Counted from the stretch's first letter, positions 13,301 to 23,904 are shown. The stretch is 64,000 nt of DNA from Owenia fusiformis (GCA_903813345.2 CAIIXF020000001.1:36985366-37049365); one strand, 5' to 3'. Made by a program: numbers and translations. The notes: a model not told the origin generated them from the letters alone.

Positions 13301-16300
13301 AGAGTGACGGTTTTTGATAGAGTGGTGGTCGCTGGAGAGTGATTAGGTTTTCATTCTGGGCTTGGTCGCGGAACACTAAATTCCTAAATTTTGAATAAAA
13401 ATTTGTTGACAATCTTTAGTTTGAGTAGAATTTATTTGAGATATTCTGATAGGTTGAGAGGTGGTTACATACCTTTCCATAGGGCATCGACTTCAGTCGA
13501 ATAGCGTCTTTGGTTTTAATGGTGACCAACCACCTTAATATCAATCGGATAAATCATAACAATAACACGAAGTATGTTACAAAATGTATCGGGCACATTT
13601 ATATCAGCAGACCTCATAAGTATGTAATCGCAATATGCCAAATAAGCCAAAGCTTGTTCTAAATTAGAAATGTAACGTAATGTAATCGCAATATGCCAAA
13701 TAAGCCAAAGCTTGTTCTAAATTAGAAATGTAACGTAATGTAACGTAATGTAACGTAACGTACAGTATAGAAGTATAATTATTATACCTATGAACAAAGT
13801 TTATGGATCAAATTATGGAATTTGGTTCAAATTTTATAGGCTTATATAATATGGCCAAAAGACCTCTACACAAAAACAAGGGTCATTTTCAATATGATTC
13901 GACCTCTCATTTCAAAATGGCTGCCAATTTTCATGACAAAATTTAATGTTTGATAATTCAAATACCAGTTGATGGATTTGGTTCAAATTTAGTATACTGA
14001 TGCTTCAGGGATATTGCATTGTGACATATCACAGCCATTTCTCAGTTTCCTTTCTAGAACTTGTGCATTGCCAGAGATGGTCTGAGTATCAGAATGGGGA
14101 TATTAGGCACTGCTCAAGAAAGAATTTTCAAGATGGCTGCTGAATTTCAAAATGGCCACTATTTTTCATAAAAATGTTATTTTTGATAACTTAAAATATC
14201 ATTGATAGACAAAATTATGGAATTTGGTCCAAATTTTATACGCTAATATCTTATGGGCAAAGGACCTCTACTCAAGGAGGAATTTTTGATATGGCCTCTC
14301 AATTCAAAATGTCTGGCATTTTTTGTAAAAAATGTAATGTTTGGTAATTCAAATGCTAGTTGACAGATTTGGATATATGCTGATGCTTTCTTGGCTTTAG
14401 GGTCAGAGGACTCTACTCAAGGAGGAATTTTCGAGATGACTGCTCGATTGAAAATTGTTGCCATTTTTCATGGACAAATGTAATTTTGAATAATTTGAGT
14501 AAGAGTTATAGGATTTTATTGGCTTATGTCATAGGGGCTATGGAATTTTTTTTAGAGATGGAATCACTTAAAAATGGCTGCAATTTTCATTAAAAATGTT
14601 GTCTTTTATACACTATTTTCACACTATCAAATTTTATACACTATTTAATGCTTTATGGTCATATGACCTCTGCTCAAGAAAGAATTTAAAATATCACATC
14701 ACATCATGGGAGAAGATTTTGCCAAAAAGATAATACTGCTGTACTACAGCGTGTCCAAAAAACAGGACCGTAAGAAAGTTGAATAACTTGGTCAATTTTA
14801 GTGCATTCAATGTGAATTTTGTTGTGAAAGTTTGATGATTACCTGCAAATAGAGTCAAAACCTACAATTTCTTACAAAACATGCCCCAAATGTGCACCTC
14901 TCCTCTCTATGCACAATTCATTCCGGCGAACAAAGTTGTTGATCATTCTCCTACACACATTTCTTTTTGAATGGACAAGTTCTTTGGTGACCAGCTCATC
15001 AGTCGCAGAACGCAAAACATATGGGCAGCTCATTCACAAGATCTAAATCTCCCAGATTTTTATCTTTGGGGATTTCTCAAAGCCAATGTGTATACTGACA
15101 GCACCTAGCAATAACTACCATACCATCCACATTGATGTATATAGGTCAGGGTCATTAACAACTTTGTTCGCAGAATTCATTTGTGTACAGAGAGAAGTGC
15201 CCACTTTGAGCATGTTTTGTAAGGTACTGTAGTTTTTGACACAATAGACAGATCATCAATATTTCAGAACAAAATTCAAATTGGATGAACTAAATAATTC
15301 TAAAATTTCAATGCAAAATATGCAAAATTGACCGAATTATTTAACTTTCTTACAGTCCTGTTTTTTGGACACCCTTTATTTCCTCAGGTTATTCTATCAT
15401 GTGATGTCCAAAATTATGACGTGTTTAATAAAATATGTTTTGTTCAGTAGGATTTGCTACTCTTGAGTTGCTGTTTTCCAGTTCAATTTCTTTTTTTTAT
15501 AATTTGTATGTATGTATCTGAGAAAAAAGCAACAGGATTTCTAATTTCAATCCAGTTGTATTTGGATTGTATTGTATCAAACACAAGAAGTGTAAGTTGC
15601 ATCGGCATTACAACAAAGATTGTTTGGCGGATCAAACTGAGAGTCTGCGAATGTGTACCATGTTGGATCCAGTGCAGTACAACCTAACATGCGGGAGAAT
15701 GCAAACACAGGATATCCTGGGAAACCAATAGGCATTTCTGTGGCATCATTAGCTTCAACACGCTCACACATATGGTCGCCATATGTTTCATTCTGAAATT
15801 AGAATTTAGTGCATGTATTTTAAGGCATTGGTCTGAAAAGCAGAAAGTCTGGCTTCAGGCTGAAAAAGTAGAGGTCTTGGGTTCAAACCCAGGTCACAGC
15901 ACTTCTTGTGATTTGTCTTTGACCTATGACTGCTGACCTATACCGGCGATTACTAGAGTAATTTACTCGATAAAAGGCTGCTCTGGCTAGAATTGTCTAT
16001 GGTTCTAGCCAGGATAAAGATACCAGTTCTTCAACTCGACAATGGGAAGAACTGCTCTACCTTAGTGACTAATATGTCATGATATAAAGAGTCAATAAAA
16101 GATATATATATTTTAAAAATGATAACCATTTAGGTGTTGCAAATACCCCAGTTCATGTGATATTGGCCTTCTAATTTGTATGACACATTTTTGCTGACAT
16201 CTTTGGTATTAACTGTCCTTCACTCAGTATGCTAACACCTACTTAAATGTGGTCCTAAAGTGTCTGAAAAATCTTGTGATATAAATCTGGTGCTATCTGG

Positions 16301-19300
16301 TATTTAGCATCGAGTTTACACTAGCAGAGTTGATTTTTAAAATGGGTAACCAAGCCCATCAGTTTTCATATTGTTTAGATCAGCTTTAGTCACTTGAGTT
16401 GAAAATTGTAACATCCATGTCACATTTAAATTTTACCAGTCATATTTTGACAGTTTCATTCATTTTTGGGTTATCAAAGCATTTAATGCAATGAATGGTC
16501 TGTAATGTTCCATTTTTTCCACCATTCCTTCCATCCATATACATTCATTTAGACAATGCCCACATACTGTAGATGTGGCTTTTCTAAACATGACCTCAAC
16601 ATATCATTGACATACAGATCAATCTTCAAGGGATACTTAATTGGTAACAATGTGGTTATTAGGAATTTCTGAGCATTTTTCAATTGTGATGATGCATATT
16701 CTGAATGAAAGTGAACCTTGTTTTCTATTGGTGGTTTAACAATTCTCCAATATATCATTACAAAACCTACACTGTGATCTGTTCCATCTGCAACAAGAGT
16801 GTAAAATGTATAGTTTCCATTAATTTCTCCTTTAATCTGTTGTCGACAGTATTGATCACACGCAGTTAAGTCCCCATTGTTGCATAGTAAACGTCCACCA
16901 AGGTTGACATATCCCCCTGTAAGGTTCTGAAGGTTAGGTTCAATGTTTTCCAAGAAGCCATCTTCTCTGAACAGAGCACACTCACACCTGGAATTAGCAA
17001 GTTGTTTTCAAATTTGATGATGTGTACTTATTTCGGGTTTGATTGTCCCTTCAGTTTATGTGGTCCTGGTCAGGTCACGCGACAGAATTCACCATAATTG
17101 ACCCTGGCCCCGGTCCATAGCAATACAGAGGACATAAGATTGGATTTCTTAATTATTTGCGATTATTGGAATCTCGATTTTCCCATGGGCATTCTGTTGA
17201 AAGCCCATGATTTTACAAATAATTTGACAAATGTCATGAGAAGTAGTATTTCATGTAGACAGTATAAAGATTGTTTTGATATTTTAATTCCATTTTAATT
17301 GAATTTGAATTTCTGTTTTATGTAGTTTTGTCCATGGAGTGTATTCTTTGCTTATTCATGCTTTGGTGGGATTTGTTCAAGAAGTTCAAGAAATTGAAAA
17401 TGTGAAAACCAGAAATCCCGAGGAAACTACAATGCATGATCTTATTATATGCAAATCATATTATGTATCTAAGAGTACAGTGGACTTGCCTTTTTTTGAA
17501 GCACTTTAAAATGAATTTGACTTTACAAACCACCCCATCCTATACTAGTTGTGACTTACCATTCTACATTCTGTGCATTTGTTGCCACACATGCAAGTAA
17601 AAGTACTGCTGCAAACACCTTCCACATGTTTAGAAACTCCCTCCTTGCCTTGCAATAAGTAAGACTGATGATTCAGTAAGTAAGGTCTTTGAGGTCTGAA
17701 TCACCTGTTTTTATCTTGTGAACTTGCGGTTGAGTTATTTTGATCGCTGCTTGGGAATAAACATATGTTTTTATAAGCTGGTTGACGACCTGAGAGGAAA
17801 TTTCCATTGGTGACCATTTTTAGGTTTCACATATATCTCAAAAACGTTTCACATTTTTTTCACATGATAGTGAGCTGAGAGGTACTCAAGCTTAGTTAAA
17901 CATATCCTTGTTTTTGGCAGAGTCTTATCTACTTTGCTGTTGCAATATCACCATTGGGTGCATCATCTCGGTTTTGAGATATATGAATTTGAAGACAACA
18001 ACCCCATTAAATCTACTTGATTTGGAAAAGATTAGTCCACTAGGCCTATAAGTAGTCTACTCAAATCACTCTGCTGTCATTTGAAAATATATTTTTCACT
18101 CATCCTGGAAATGTTTTAGACAGATCAGTACCCAGCCTAAAAAATGATCCTCAATCCATACATCAAACACAAATTGGCACTGTGCTGGGCTGTACCACTG
18201 CAGAAAGGGGAAAGGTGCTTTATTTGCCTGAAAAACCAAATCACCAATGGTAACCACTTGTATCTTGAAGTCGCATTTATCATCGAGTCCAATCATGGGC
18301 TTTCAATTATGGTCCAATGCACACTCTCAACAAGTAAAGTTATACACATTTTCAAGGAATTCTTGAAAATGTTGTTCTACAGAATCCAAATCACAAACAA
18401 TTCCCTTGAAACGTGGCACTCATTTTTTGACAGAAATCTCACATCAAAATACCAGTGTATGGCTGAAGAAATGCGCTTGAATGACAGTATGACTTCCCTG
18501 CCTGGTTTGTCGAGTTAAAACTATAAGATGATTTTATTTCTTTTTCTTTTTCAGGCCAACAATTACTACAAGATGTTCATAACATGGACCAATCAAAAGA
18601 TCAGGAAAACGTTTTTGAAGAGGAATATGTTTGAATTCCAGTATATAAAGGTAGTTATAGATACACCTGACCGAAGGCATGTAGATAATAATTTGAAAAT
18701 ACATCAATGAAAAATTACATGCATCACATCCAAAATCTTCATTCCACTACAAATTGTGTTTTTACTAAATGTTAAAAGATTTAAGCTCACGACTCCATAG
18801 ACTGTAGATGATTTAAACCAAGTACATGTATATCTGGTATCAAGACTTCAAATTGAGGTATTTCCAGGGGCTTTATATTTGACTATAATCCTTTTATGTT
18901 CAGTTTTGTGAAAAATACAATGTCTGTATCTTCAAACAAAATATTGACTTGTAAAGATATGTTTTCTCTTATTTTGAGGTTTTGAATATTAAAAAATATG
19001 AGAAAATGATGAATATAGAGGCTTCAGATTTATTCTGCTCATGATGATGATTTTCTCTAGGCATTCGACAGAAACTATATAGATAATCCTGGTCCAATGG
19101 TAGTGTTTGCTACACCTGGTATGCTACATGCTGGCCTATCTCTCCAGATCTTCAAGAAGTGGGCTCCTTTTGAAAACAACATGGTAAGTACAGGGTGGTC
19201 CAAAAAATGGGCTGCTTGAATTTTAAAAATAAATATTGATTTTATTGATGAAAACATGTCATATTATATACCAGCAGTGGATAGGGAATTTAAATATCTT

Positions 19301-22300
19301 TAATTTGGTATATATGGTTTTTATATTGGATTAAATAACTTCAGAGTTGCTACTGAAAAATACTTTTTAAATTCTTGATCAATTGTACGGTCAAAGCCAC
19401 TTTGGCATTAAATACATGGGCCTGACCCTGAATTTTAAGATCTCTCCAAAGTAAAAGTTTATTGTACTAAAAGGACTTAAAGTTGACCTCATAACTATTC
19501 TGTGCTGCACACACTTTTTATTTCATGGAAATTTCCCATGCACTTTTTTATCTTGATGGTGAATAACAAGTTATAATATTAGTTAAAATTATGCCAGAAA
19601 CTTATAATTTTCTTATACAAAAGCAACATGATGTTTTTAGACAAATCAGTGATAATGATATAAGAGGACGTTTGTCATTCATAGACCAACAAGGGAGAGG
19701 TTTTGGTGTGGTATGGTGAGAGGTTATTCTCTAATCTAACACTACGGCGAACTTTACGTCTGAGGTCAGCTTTGAAATCTGAAATATAAGCAAAATTAAA
19801 TCCAGAAACATTTCATCAGACACACTCAACACACTCTAAAAAACCAAAGTCCTCGCACCTTTGCGAAAATAACTCAAACGATTTATCTTCCCTTGGCCAC
19901 CTAGACAAAATGTCAGCCAGATAATTATCAGCAGAACTTATATGAGTACAATCTAACTGAAAATTGAGATCAGCAAACTTTGATCCTAGGTTACTATACT
20001 AGTAGGCTATTCTATTGTATATTTTATTCCTAGGTTATTATGCCAGGCTATTGTATATTTTATTCCTAGGTTATTATGCCAGGCTATCGTATATTTTATT
20101 CCTAGGTTATTATGCCAGGCTATCATATATTTTATTCCTAGGTTATTATGCCAGGCCATTGTATATTTTATTCCTAGGTTATTATGCCAGGCTATTGTAT
20201 ATTTTATTCCTAGGTTATTATGCCAGGCTATCATATATTTTATTCCTAGGTTATTATGCCAGGCTATTGTATATTTTATTCCTAGGTTATTATGCCAGGC
20301 TATTGTATATTTTATTCCTAGGTTATTATGCCAGGCTATTGTATATTTTATTCCTAGGTTATTATGCCAGGCTATCGTATATTTTATTCCTAGGTTATTA
20401 TGCCAGGCTATCATATATTTTATTCCTAGGTTATTATGCCAGGCTATTGTATATTTTATTCCTAGGTTATTATGCCAGGCTATTGTATATTTTATTCCTA
20501 GGTTATTATGCCAGGCTATTGTATATTTTATTCCTAGGTTATTATGCCAGGCTACTGTGTGGCAGGAACTGTTGGTCATAAAATATTGAATGGTGTCAGG
20601 AAACTTGAGCTTGAGAATAAGAAAACTGTAAGTATTCATGTTAAAAAACATTTCTTGATAATAACAATATCTTAATTAAAAAAACACAAATATATTTACG
20701 TCAATTGGTTGCACTTGATGATCTTAAAAGAACTTTAAAAGATAAAACATGGGAGGCTTATCAATTATGAAATGTGTGTTCATGTAATTTTTTCTCATCA
20801 TTGGTTCTGGGCATACGTGTGTTTTGTAATTAGTGAATGTGTAAGTCCAGGGACATACTTTTTTAAATTATTTTTTTAGTTAGATGTAAAGATGTCAGTG
20901 CAGTATATGTCATTCAGTGCCCATGCTGATGCTAAAGGAATCATGCAGTTGATTAGACACTGTGAACCCAGAAATGTCATGCTTGTGCATGGGGAGGCAG
21001 TCAAGATGGAGTTTCTCAGAGCCAAGATAAAGCAAGAATTTGGTAAAAAAATATTCAGATCTCAATTCCTTCGTAAAACAGGACCTCACTTGTTGATCAT
21101 ATCATTCAAATGTCAAAACTAGAGAGAAACCAAGTAGAAACAGAGCAGTGTTTTGATGCTCAAGATTTTATTGTAACTGCTAGATTAAATGATTAGGATA
21201 TTTACTCATTTGACTTTTCACTTAGTAAGTATATTTTTGGATAAAAGCCGAACTATGCTTTTTATGTCCAATAAAAGTACACACTTTCTTACCAACCATA
21301 TTACTTGTACAAGGACAACTAGACCCAGGAGATTTTGTTGGGTGAAAAAATTCTTTCTCAAAAATATAGTTCCAAATTTTGCTTTAAGGTCTTCATCCAT
21401 TTAATGGTATTTGATTTGCCTTAATTATAAATGTATCACCTCTGTGATTAAACATATTCCAATTAAATGTTGACATTATTTCGCCAGATATTGAATGCTA
21501 CAAGCCTGCCAATGGAGAGACGGTTTCTATAGCAACAAAACCCTGTATATCAGCTGACATGTCAATTTCACTTCTAAAAAAAGAAATGGCTAAAACAGGT
21601 AATATGTGTTCAATTCTTCTTTCAAATGATATATAATTATATATTACTGAACCTTTAAAAAAAGGTTATAATGAGGCATGATGTACAATATTAATCATAT
21701 CTAGCATTCATGAATGTAATGAAGTCAGGGGCTTGGTTCTGTTCACTAGACAGATCCTCTTTCAAAATCACAATGGGATATCATTGTGTTCTATTTATAA
21801 CTTTCAAGTATGGCATCAGTATGCAAGCTTACATGTAAAAGAGTTAATTTGCCAGATTGCTCATTCTCCTTGGCCTACCTTTTTATTTGACATCAAGAAG
21901 TGTTGACTTAGTGTCGCCACCGTTTTTTGACTGGCATTAGCATTAAGCATCTAGCTACATTAGTACTAATTTGTAACAAAATTGAAAATTACCTGTTGCC
22001 TTGTTTCAATTTTGACCCATAAATCTGAAATCCTCATTATATACATTATTGACTTGAACTGTTAATTTTACTTTAGATGGTGATGAGCCAGAACCCAAGA
22101 AGGCCAAGCTAATGCACGGTGCCATCGTTATGAAAGACAATGTAAGTATAGCTACAATATTTACAAGCAATGTTTCAATGACAAAGATGAGATGAACTAC
22201 AATCATGGTTATAATCATTTATCTATCATTGTCCGAGTTTGGACTTGTGTTAATACATTATTACATTCTCTTGCAGAAACTCCGCCTCATAGATCCCAGC

Positions 22301-22930
22301 GAGGCTATGAAGGAATTAGGCCTTCCAGAACACAAGATACGTTTCACATCAACTCTAGCATTGGAAAATGAAGGCACAGTGACGCAAACAATAGATAAGA
22401 TATTTAATCTAGTTAAAAAGTATGATTTTGATTTGATTTGAATGTGTATTTTAATCTTTTGTGCAATTCTTCGAGACTCTAAAATGCATACAAGTCATGA
22501 TGTGGAAGATCTTTTGTGAAGCTAATAAACCTGATGGCGGCATTTTAAAATGAAAAAATACATAATATAAATTCAAAATTTGAATTTCTTTTACATTTTA
22601 GCTATTTGGTAATGCCATATCTAAGAGATTTGAATTCCACAATAATTTTGAGAAGTGACCTCCATGGCTTTTTAATAGACTTATTATGAGTGGAAATGGC
22701 CCAGTGGCATATCTGATAACATCTGCTTCTTTTACAGGAGGTTAAAGAGCGCTAGTGTACAACATTCAACAGATGGCAGTATAACAATATCAGACTCTGT
22801 GTTGATCAAGGTATCAGGGGATGATGAGGAGTCTGAGAAAGATGTGCTCTTATCTTGGTCATATCAGGATGAAGAACTTGGGAGCTATCTACAGAGACTT
22901 TTGAAAGCTGGTTTACATGTAGATAGTTGA
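1364..22930 (+). CDS. INTS11: Integrator complex subunit 11 (RNA endonuclease), lacking first coding exon
   Basis: Catalytic subunit of Integrator, the nuclear complex that cleaves snRNA precursors and nascent mRNAs. I joined 15 exons whose phases all agree: 1364-1461, 1803-1885, 2071-2182, 2555-2671, 3147-3245, 3740-3913, 4639-4758, 18555-18650, 19061-19183, 20538-20627, 20880-21042, 21488-21598, 22077-22141, 22277-22419, 22738-22930 (TGA). They give about 594 residues. The first exon is phase 2 and begins inside the family's N-terminal [11 protein letters not shown] block, so roughly 10 codons lie upstream of the window. Metallo-beta-lactamase and beta-CASP motifs are all present: [36 protein letters not shown] and MLVHGE, so the enzyme should be active. 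The C-terminal part ends with a conserved [10 protein letters not shown] block. Expected full length is close to the ~600 residues usual for the family. The intron at 4759-18554 carries nested genes. The acceptor of the exon at 20538 lies at the end of a 15-copy minisatellite. Confidence 0.97.
3632..3745 (+). repeat. Degenerate repeats of a splice-acceptor neighbourhood upstream of an INTS11 exon
   Basis: The true acceptor ends at 3739 (context TTCTTTGTAG, exon starts GGAGATTACAACATG). About 60 bases upstream, near 3669-3690, a close copy reads CTCTTTGTAGGGAGAACACAAC. A third, more decayed one lies near 3637-3650, where the AG is lost (TTCTTTGGAGGGA). The copies are imperfect and irregularly spaced, so this may be chance or an old duplication. 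Confidence 0.4.
5552..6523 (-). CDS. Rhodopsin-class (class A) GPCR, orphan, intronless, nested in INTS11 intron
   Basis: A single-exon 323-residue protein with seven hydrophobic segments in the class A order. N-glycosylation motifs (NQT, NAT) lie in a short N-terminus. TM1 has the SNTLII asparagine, TM2 the SFADLMVG aspartate, TM3 starts with a Cys and ends in ERY, TM4 has CSWIY, TM6 has LYTPYW and TM7 has NSFVYG followed by a WKSTDFRRA helix 8. Several microswitches are altered: DRY is ERY, the TM6 CWxP tryptophan is Tyr, the NPxxY proline is Ser and the TM5 proline is missing. Position 3.32 is Val, not Asp, so an aminergic ligand is unlikely. Translation could start at 6523 or at an internal Met at 6487 (MENQTN) that is conserved in all three local copies. 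The C-terminus stops 16 residues earlier than the plus-strand copy. The ligand is unknown. Confidence 0.85.
   Translation of the reverse strand: MSRLFNEFNSINMENQTNATLTGHELGVTYVVISVIISALIIVSNTLIIVAILKFDYLKTISNQYVLSLSFADLMVGLALPYCNLRQLYPEASLVLDGADSEKYSCLVCQVVVHQPTAASMMMYTAISIERYIAITRPFSYPDIFTMKKVRISIICSWIYSYFMFIGLSCFNIWTPGLQCSLSMILYQPAAFYGIIASAGILMLIIICTAYCRIFYIAWAHKKQQNEQQNAIGPVTDTSKSDMKIVKMMAIIFGTLVILYTPYWIFTCVVLFYKQKPKWLVTYEQFSVIMYYCNSFCNSFVYGWKSTDFRRALRMLVFRQNSV
7095..7691 (-). pseudogene. GPCR copy truncated by internal deletion
   Basis: A near-identical tandem copy of the neighbouring GPCR (5552-6523), sharing its flanks. It is intact from the start codon at 7691 through TM4 and the following NIWTPGLQ. 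A deletion at about 7153-7155 then removes what corresponds to 5624-5986 of the intact copy (about 363 bp, TM5 to most of TM7) and leaves one extra base, so the remaining helix-8 sequence is out of frame and the ORF ends at 7125 after VWMEKYRF. The helix-8 coding DNA and the 3' flank persist below 7125. A four-helix product would not be a functional receptor, so I call it a pseudogene. Confidence 0.85.
7900..9400. other. Intronic sequence without recognised gene
   Basis: AT-rich INTS11 intron sequence. Short ORFs here have no recognisable domain. Near 9102-9130 and 9203-9232 are two related phrases containing GAAGAAGGACTC and GAAGAGGACTC, which may be a decayed transposon end. I see no convincing gene. 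Confidence 0.5.
9417..10625. repeat. Large foldback (inverted repeat) element, arms ~570-590 bp
   Basis: The left arm, about 9417-9995, is repeated in inverted orientation at about 10040-10625. Matching landmarks run the whole length: CTATTCATACATTATGA at 9419 pairs with TCATAATGTATGAATAGCAA near 10600, and GGGGTAGGGCACTATAAAG near 9748 pairs with CTTTATAATGCCCTACCCC near 10270. Arms differ by scattered substitutions and small indels. A ~40-bp unpaired centre sits near 10000-10040. No transposase ORF is present. It is a foldback-type element or an inverted duplication. Confidence 0.85.
11388..12407 (+). CDS. Rhodopsin-class (class A) GPCR, orphan, intronless, plus-strand paralogue
   Basis: A 339-residue single-exon receptor very similar to the minus-strand copy at 5552-6523, lying in the sense orientation inside the same INTS11 intron. 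Seven hydrophobic segments are present, with the TM2 ADLMVG aspartate, TM3 Cys and ERY, TM4 CSWIY, TM6 LYTPYW and TM7 NSFVYG. Position 3.32 is Leu. Differences from the paralogue cluster in the extreme N-terminus (MNTWLSLF versus MSRLFNEF), the second extracellular loop and a 16-residue longer C-tail (ending KTYKT). A downstream Met at 11424 (MENQTN) is an alternative start shared by all copies. An inserted-by-inversion or retroposed origin is possible. The ligand cannot be inferred. A 46-bp minisatellite begins right after the stop codon. Confidence 0.88.
   Translation: MNTWLSLFSSVNMENQTNTTLTGHGLGVTYVVISVIISALIIVSNTLIIVAILKFNYLKTISNQYVLSLSFADLMVGLALPYCNLRQLYPEASLVLDGADSEKYSCLVCQVVLHQPVAASMMMYTAISIERYIAITRPFSHPAIFTMKKVRISIICSWIYSYFIFIGLSCFNIWTPHVQCSMSMTLYQSAAFYGLVASSGILMFVIIGTVYCRIFYIAWAQKKQQNEQQNAIGPVTDTSKSDMKIVKMMAIIFGTLVILYTPYWIFTFVVLFYKQKPKWLVTYEQFSVILYYCNSFCNSFVYGWKSTDFRRAFRMLVYRQNSNKVFPLENTENSKTYKT
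12408..12620. repeat. 46-bp minisatellite, about 4.5 units
   Basis: The phrase GCCCTTGAGGTGTT recurs at 12415, 12461, 12507, 12553 and 12600, a period of 46 bp (47 in the last step). Each unit also carries GATAAAATGACCAATGGGTA. It lies directly 3' of the GPCR stop codon at 12407 and would form part of its 3' UTR. Confidence 0.92.
13622..13770. repeat. Tandem duplication of ~56 bp followed by GTAACGTAAT repeats
   Basis: A block beginning TGTAATCGCAATATGCCAAA occurs at about 13622 and again at about 13679, essentially identical. It grades into four short GTAACGTAAT-like units up to about 13762. Confidence 0.85.
13790..14700. repeat. Degenerate long-period repeat array (AAAATGGCTGCC-type)
   Basis: Phrases such as GGATTTGGTTCAAATTT, AAAATGGCTGCCA and CTCAAGGAGGAATTTT recur several times at spacings of roughly 170-260 bp. 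A single related stretch occurs at about 62270-62340. The copies have diverged, so the period is only approximate. No gene is seen here. Confidence 0.6.
14747..15376. mobile_element. Tc1/mariner-type MITE with transposase remnant
   Basis: Terminal inverted repeats begin GTGTCCAAAAAACAGGAC (from about 14751) and end with its inverse near 15372. The similarity extends inward through GTAAGAAAGTTGAATAACTTGGTCAATTTT-like sequence. TA dinucleotides flank the element at 14745-14746 and 15377-15378. Around 15040-15100 a broken frame reads [17 protein letters not shown], resembling the region around the second catalytic Asp of Tc1/mariner-superfamily transposases. Length (630 bp) and frame breaks make it non-autonomous. 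Confidence 0.8.
15577..17627 (-). CDS. Small secreted Cys-rich protein, function unknown, nested in INTS11 intron
   Basis: Three exons on the minus strand join in phase to 166 codons plus stop: 17560-17627, 16771-16987, 15577-15792. The start codon opens a clear signal peptide ([18 protein letters not shown]). The mature part has Cys in patterns CEC, LLC, CDQYC, HMC, LGC, NLCC and TSC, suggesting disulfide bonding outside the cell, and N-glycosylation sites NLT, NYT and NET. The donor after 16771 is GTAGGT and gives an exact frame into the last exon. If it is not used, the reading frame continues into the intron to a stop at 16549, an alternative but less likely end. I do not recognise the family. 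The gene is antisense to its host, INTS11. Confidence 0.72.
15815..16110 (+). mobile_element. Probable tRNA-derived SINE
   Basis: Near 15883-15895 the sequence GGGTTCAAACCCAGG matches an RNA polymerase III B box in a T-arm-like hairpin. A TGG-containing A-box-like stretch lies about 40-55 bases upstream. A body of about 200 bases follows, ending in AATAAAAGATATATATA. It lies in an intron of the nested secreted-protein gene. Only one copy is seen in the window, so the call rests on the pol III promoter alone. Confidence 0.5.
19985..20554 (+). repeat. 36-bp minisatellite made of an INTS11 splice-acceptor junction, 15 units
   Basis: CCTAGG recurs at exact 36-bp steps from 20029 to 20533 (15 occurrences), with a degenerate first unit from 19985. 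Each unit reads TATATTTTATTCCTAG followed by GTTATTATGCCAGGCTA. The last unit is the genuine INTS11 acceptor (AG at 20536-20537) and the first 17 bases of the exon at 20538-20627, coding VIMPGY. Every unit thus carries a polypyrimidine tract, an AG and exon-start sequence. Using any earlier AG would add whole 36-base blocks that read [11 protein letters not shown] then TAG, a premature stop. Unit variants (TTG/TCG/TCA in one spot) alternate along the array. Confidence 0.97.
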
Positions 22931-23187
22931 TACTAATATGATGATGAGGGTATTAGTTATGAAATTGCCTCTGGTGATGGAGAAATGGCATTCCCGTTCT
23001 TTTTAATGTAGAAAAGTGGACACCTCTGTATCGAAAGAGTGCATATTGCTTCAAATTGGTTGGAAATAGTGGGTAGGGGTGTGATAGGAGTAGATCCTGT
23101 TTGTTCTCTCTCATTTTTACTCACTTTTTACCAAGTGGCCTGATCACAATTTTTTATTTGTTCATGCTCAAGCTGCAAGCAACAAAC

Positions 23188-23428
23188 AATAAACAATGCT
23201 GGAGATTCTGCCTGCTTTGAAAGTGTGATTTAAACATTTTACATGGACATTTAACATGTGGCAGACTTGAACCAGGGTTCAAAGAAATAAACTGATTCAG
23301 ATCAAAAGCAGTCACTTTCTCCATGTTTAGACCAGTGGAACAAGACTAAAGTGTCTTCATGATCATATTTACAGCTCATACCTGAAAATATTTATTTTCA
23401 TAGAAATAAATGAAACACTACAAATAAA
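23188..23428 (+). terminator. Candidate INTS11 polyadenylation signals
   Basis: AATAAA hexamers occur at 23188-23193, 23286-23291, 23405-23410 and 23423-23428, 258-500 bases after the INTS11 stop codon. Which one is used cannot be told from sequence alone. Confidence 0.5.
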
Positions 23429-23904
23429 TTAGCAATTTACTGTTTATTCATCTAGGTTATTATTATGTACAAGTACATTATAAAGACCACTCAAGACTAA
23501 TTAAAGTAGATGTCATTATATACAATTAATCATCTCTATCTACAATATCCATCTCTATGTACAATATTCTAAATTCAATGAAACCCTTGTTTTAATCCAT
23601 TACTTATTAGTTTTAAAAAGTAATTAAAAACTAATGAAATCATCAAATCAAATAGCGCAAAACTACATACTAGTAGATAACAGCAACCACAAGACAGCAA
23701 ATCCTATCAATTAGAGTAAGACAACATTGCTAGAAATCATGTTTCAAATGGTGGTCATAGACGTATTGCCAAAAGACAATACTTTTCCAGTTAAGGCAAA
23801 AAATGTGGAATAACACACATATAGATGGTGACCATTTTATTCAGTGGGGTAATAATAAATTTTAACTAATCTGTATGATGCCATTTGAACATGGGTAACA
23901 CTAA

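Noticed and set aside
16549-16770. Continuation of the secreted protein to a stop at 16549
   Set aside because: The GTAGGT donor at 16770 gives an exact frame into a Cys-rich final exon, while the continuation has few Cys and looks intronic.
20029-20554. CRISPR-like regular repeat array
   Set aside because: The units are head-to-tail with no unique spacers, in an animal intron, and the unit is explained by the adjacent exon junction.
20007-20651. Long ORFs on both strands across 20007-20651 reading as 12-residue repeats
   Set aside because: The 36-bp period is a multiple of three, so frames without a stop in the unit stay open by construction. This is a minisatellite over a splice junction, not a repeat protein.
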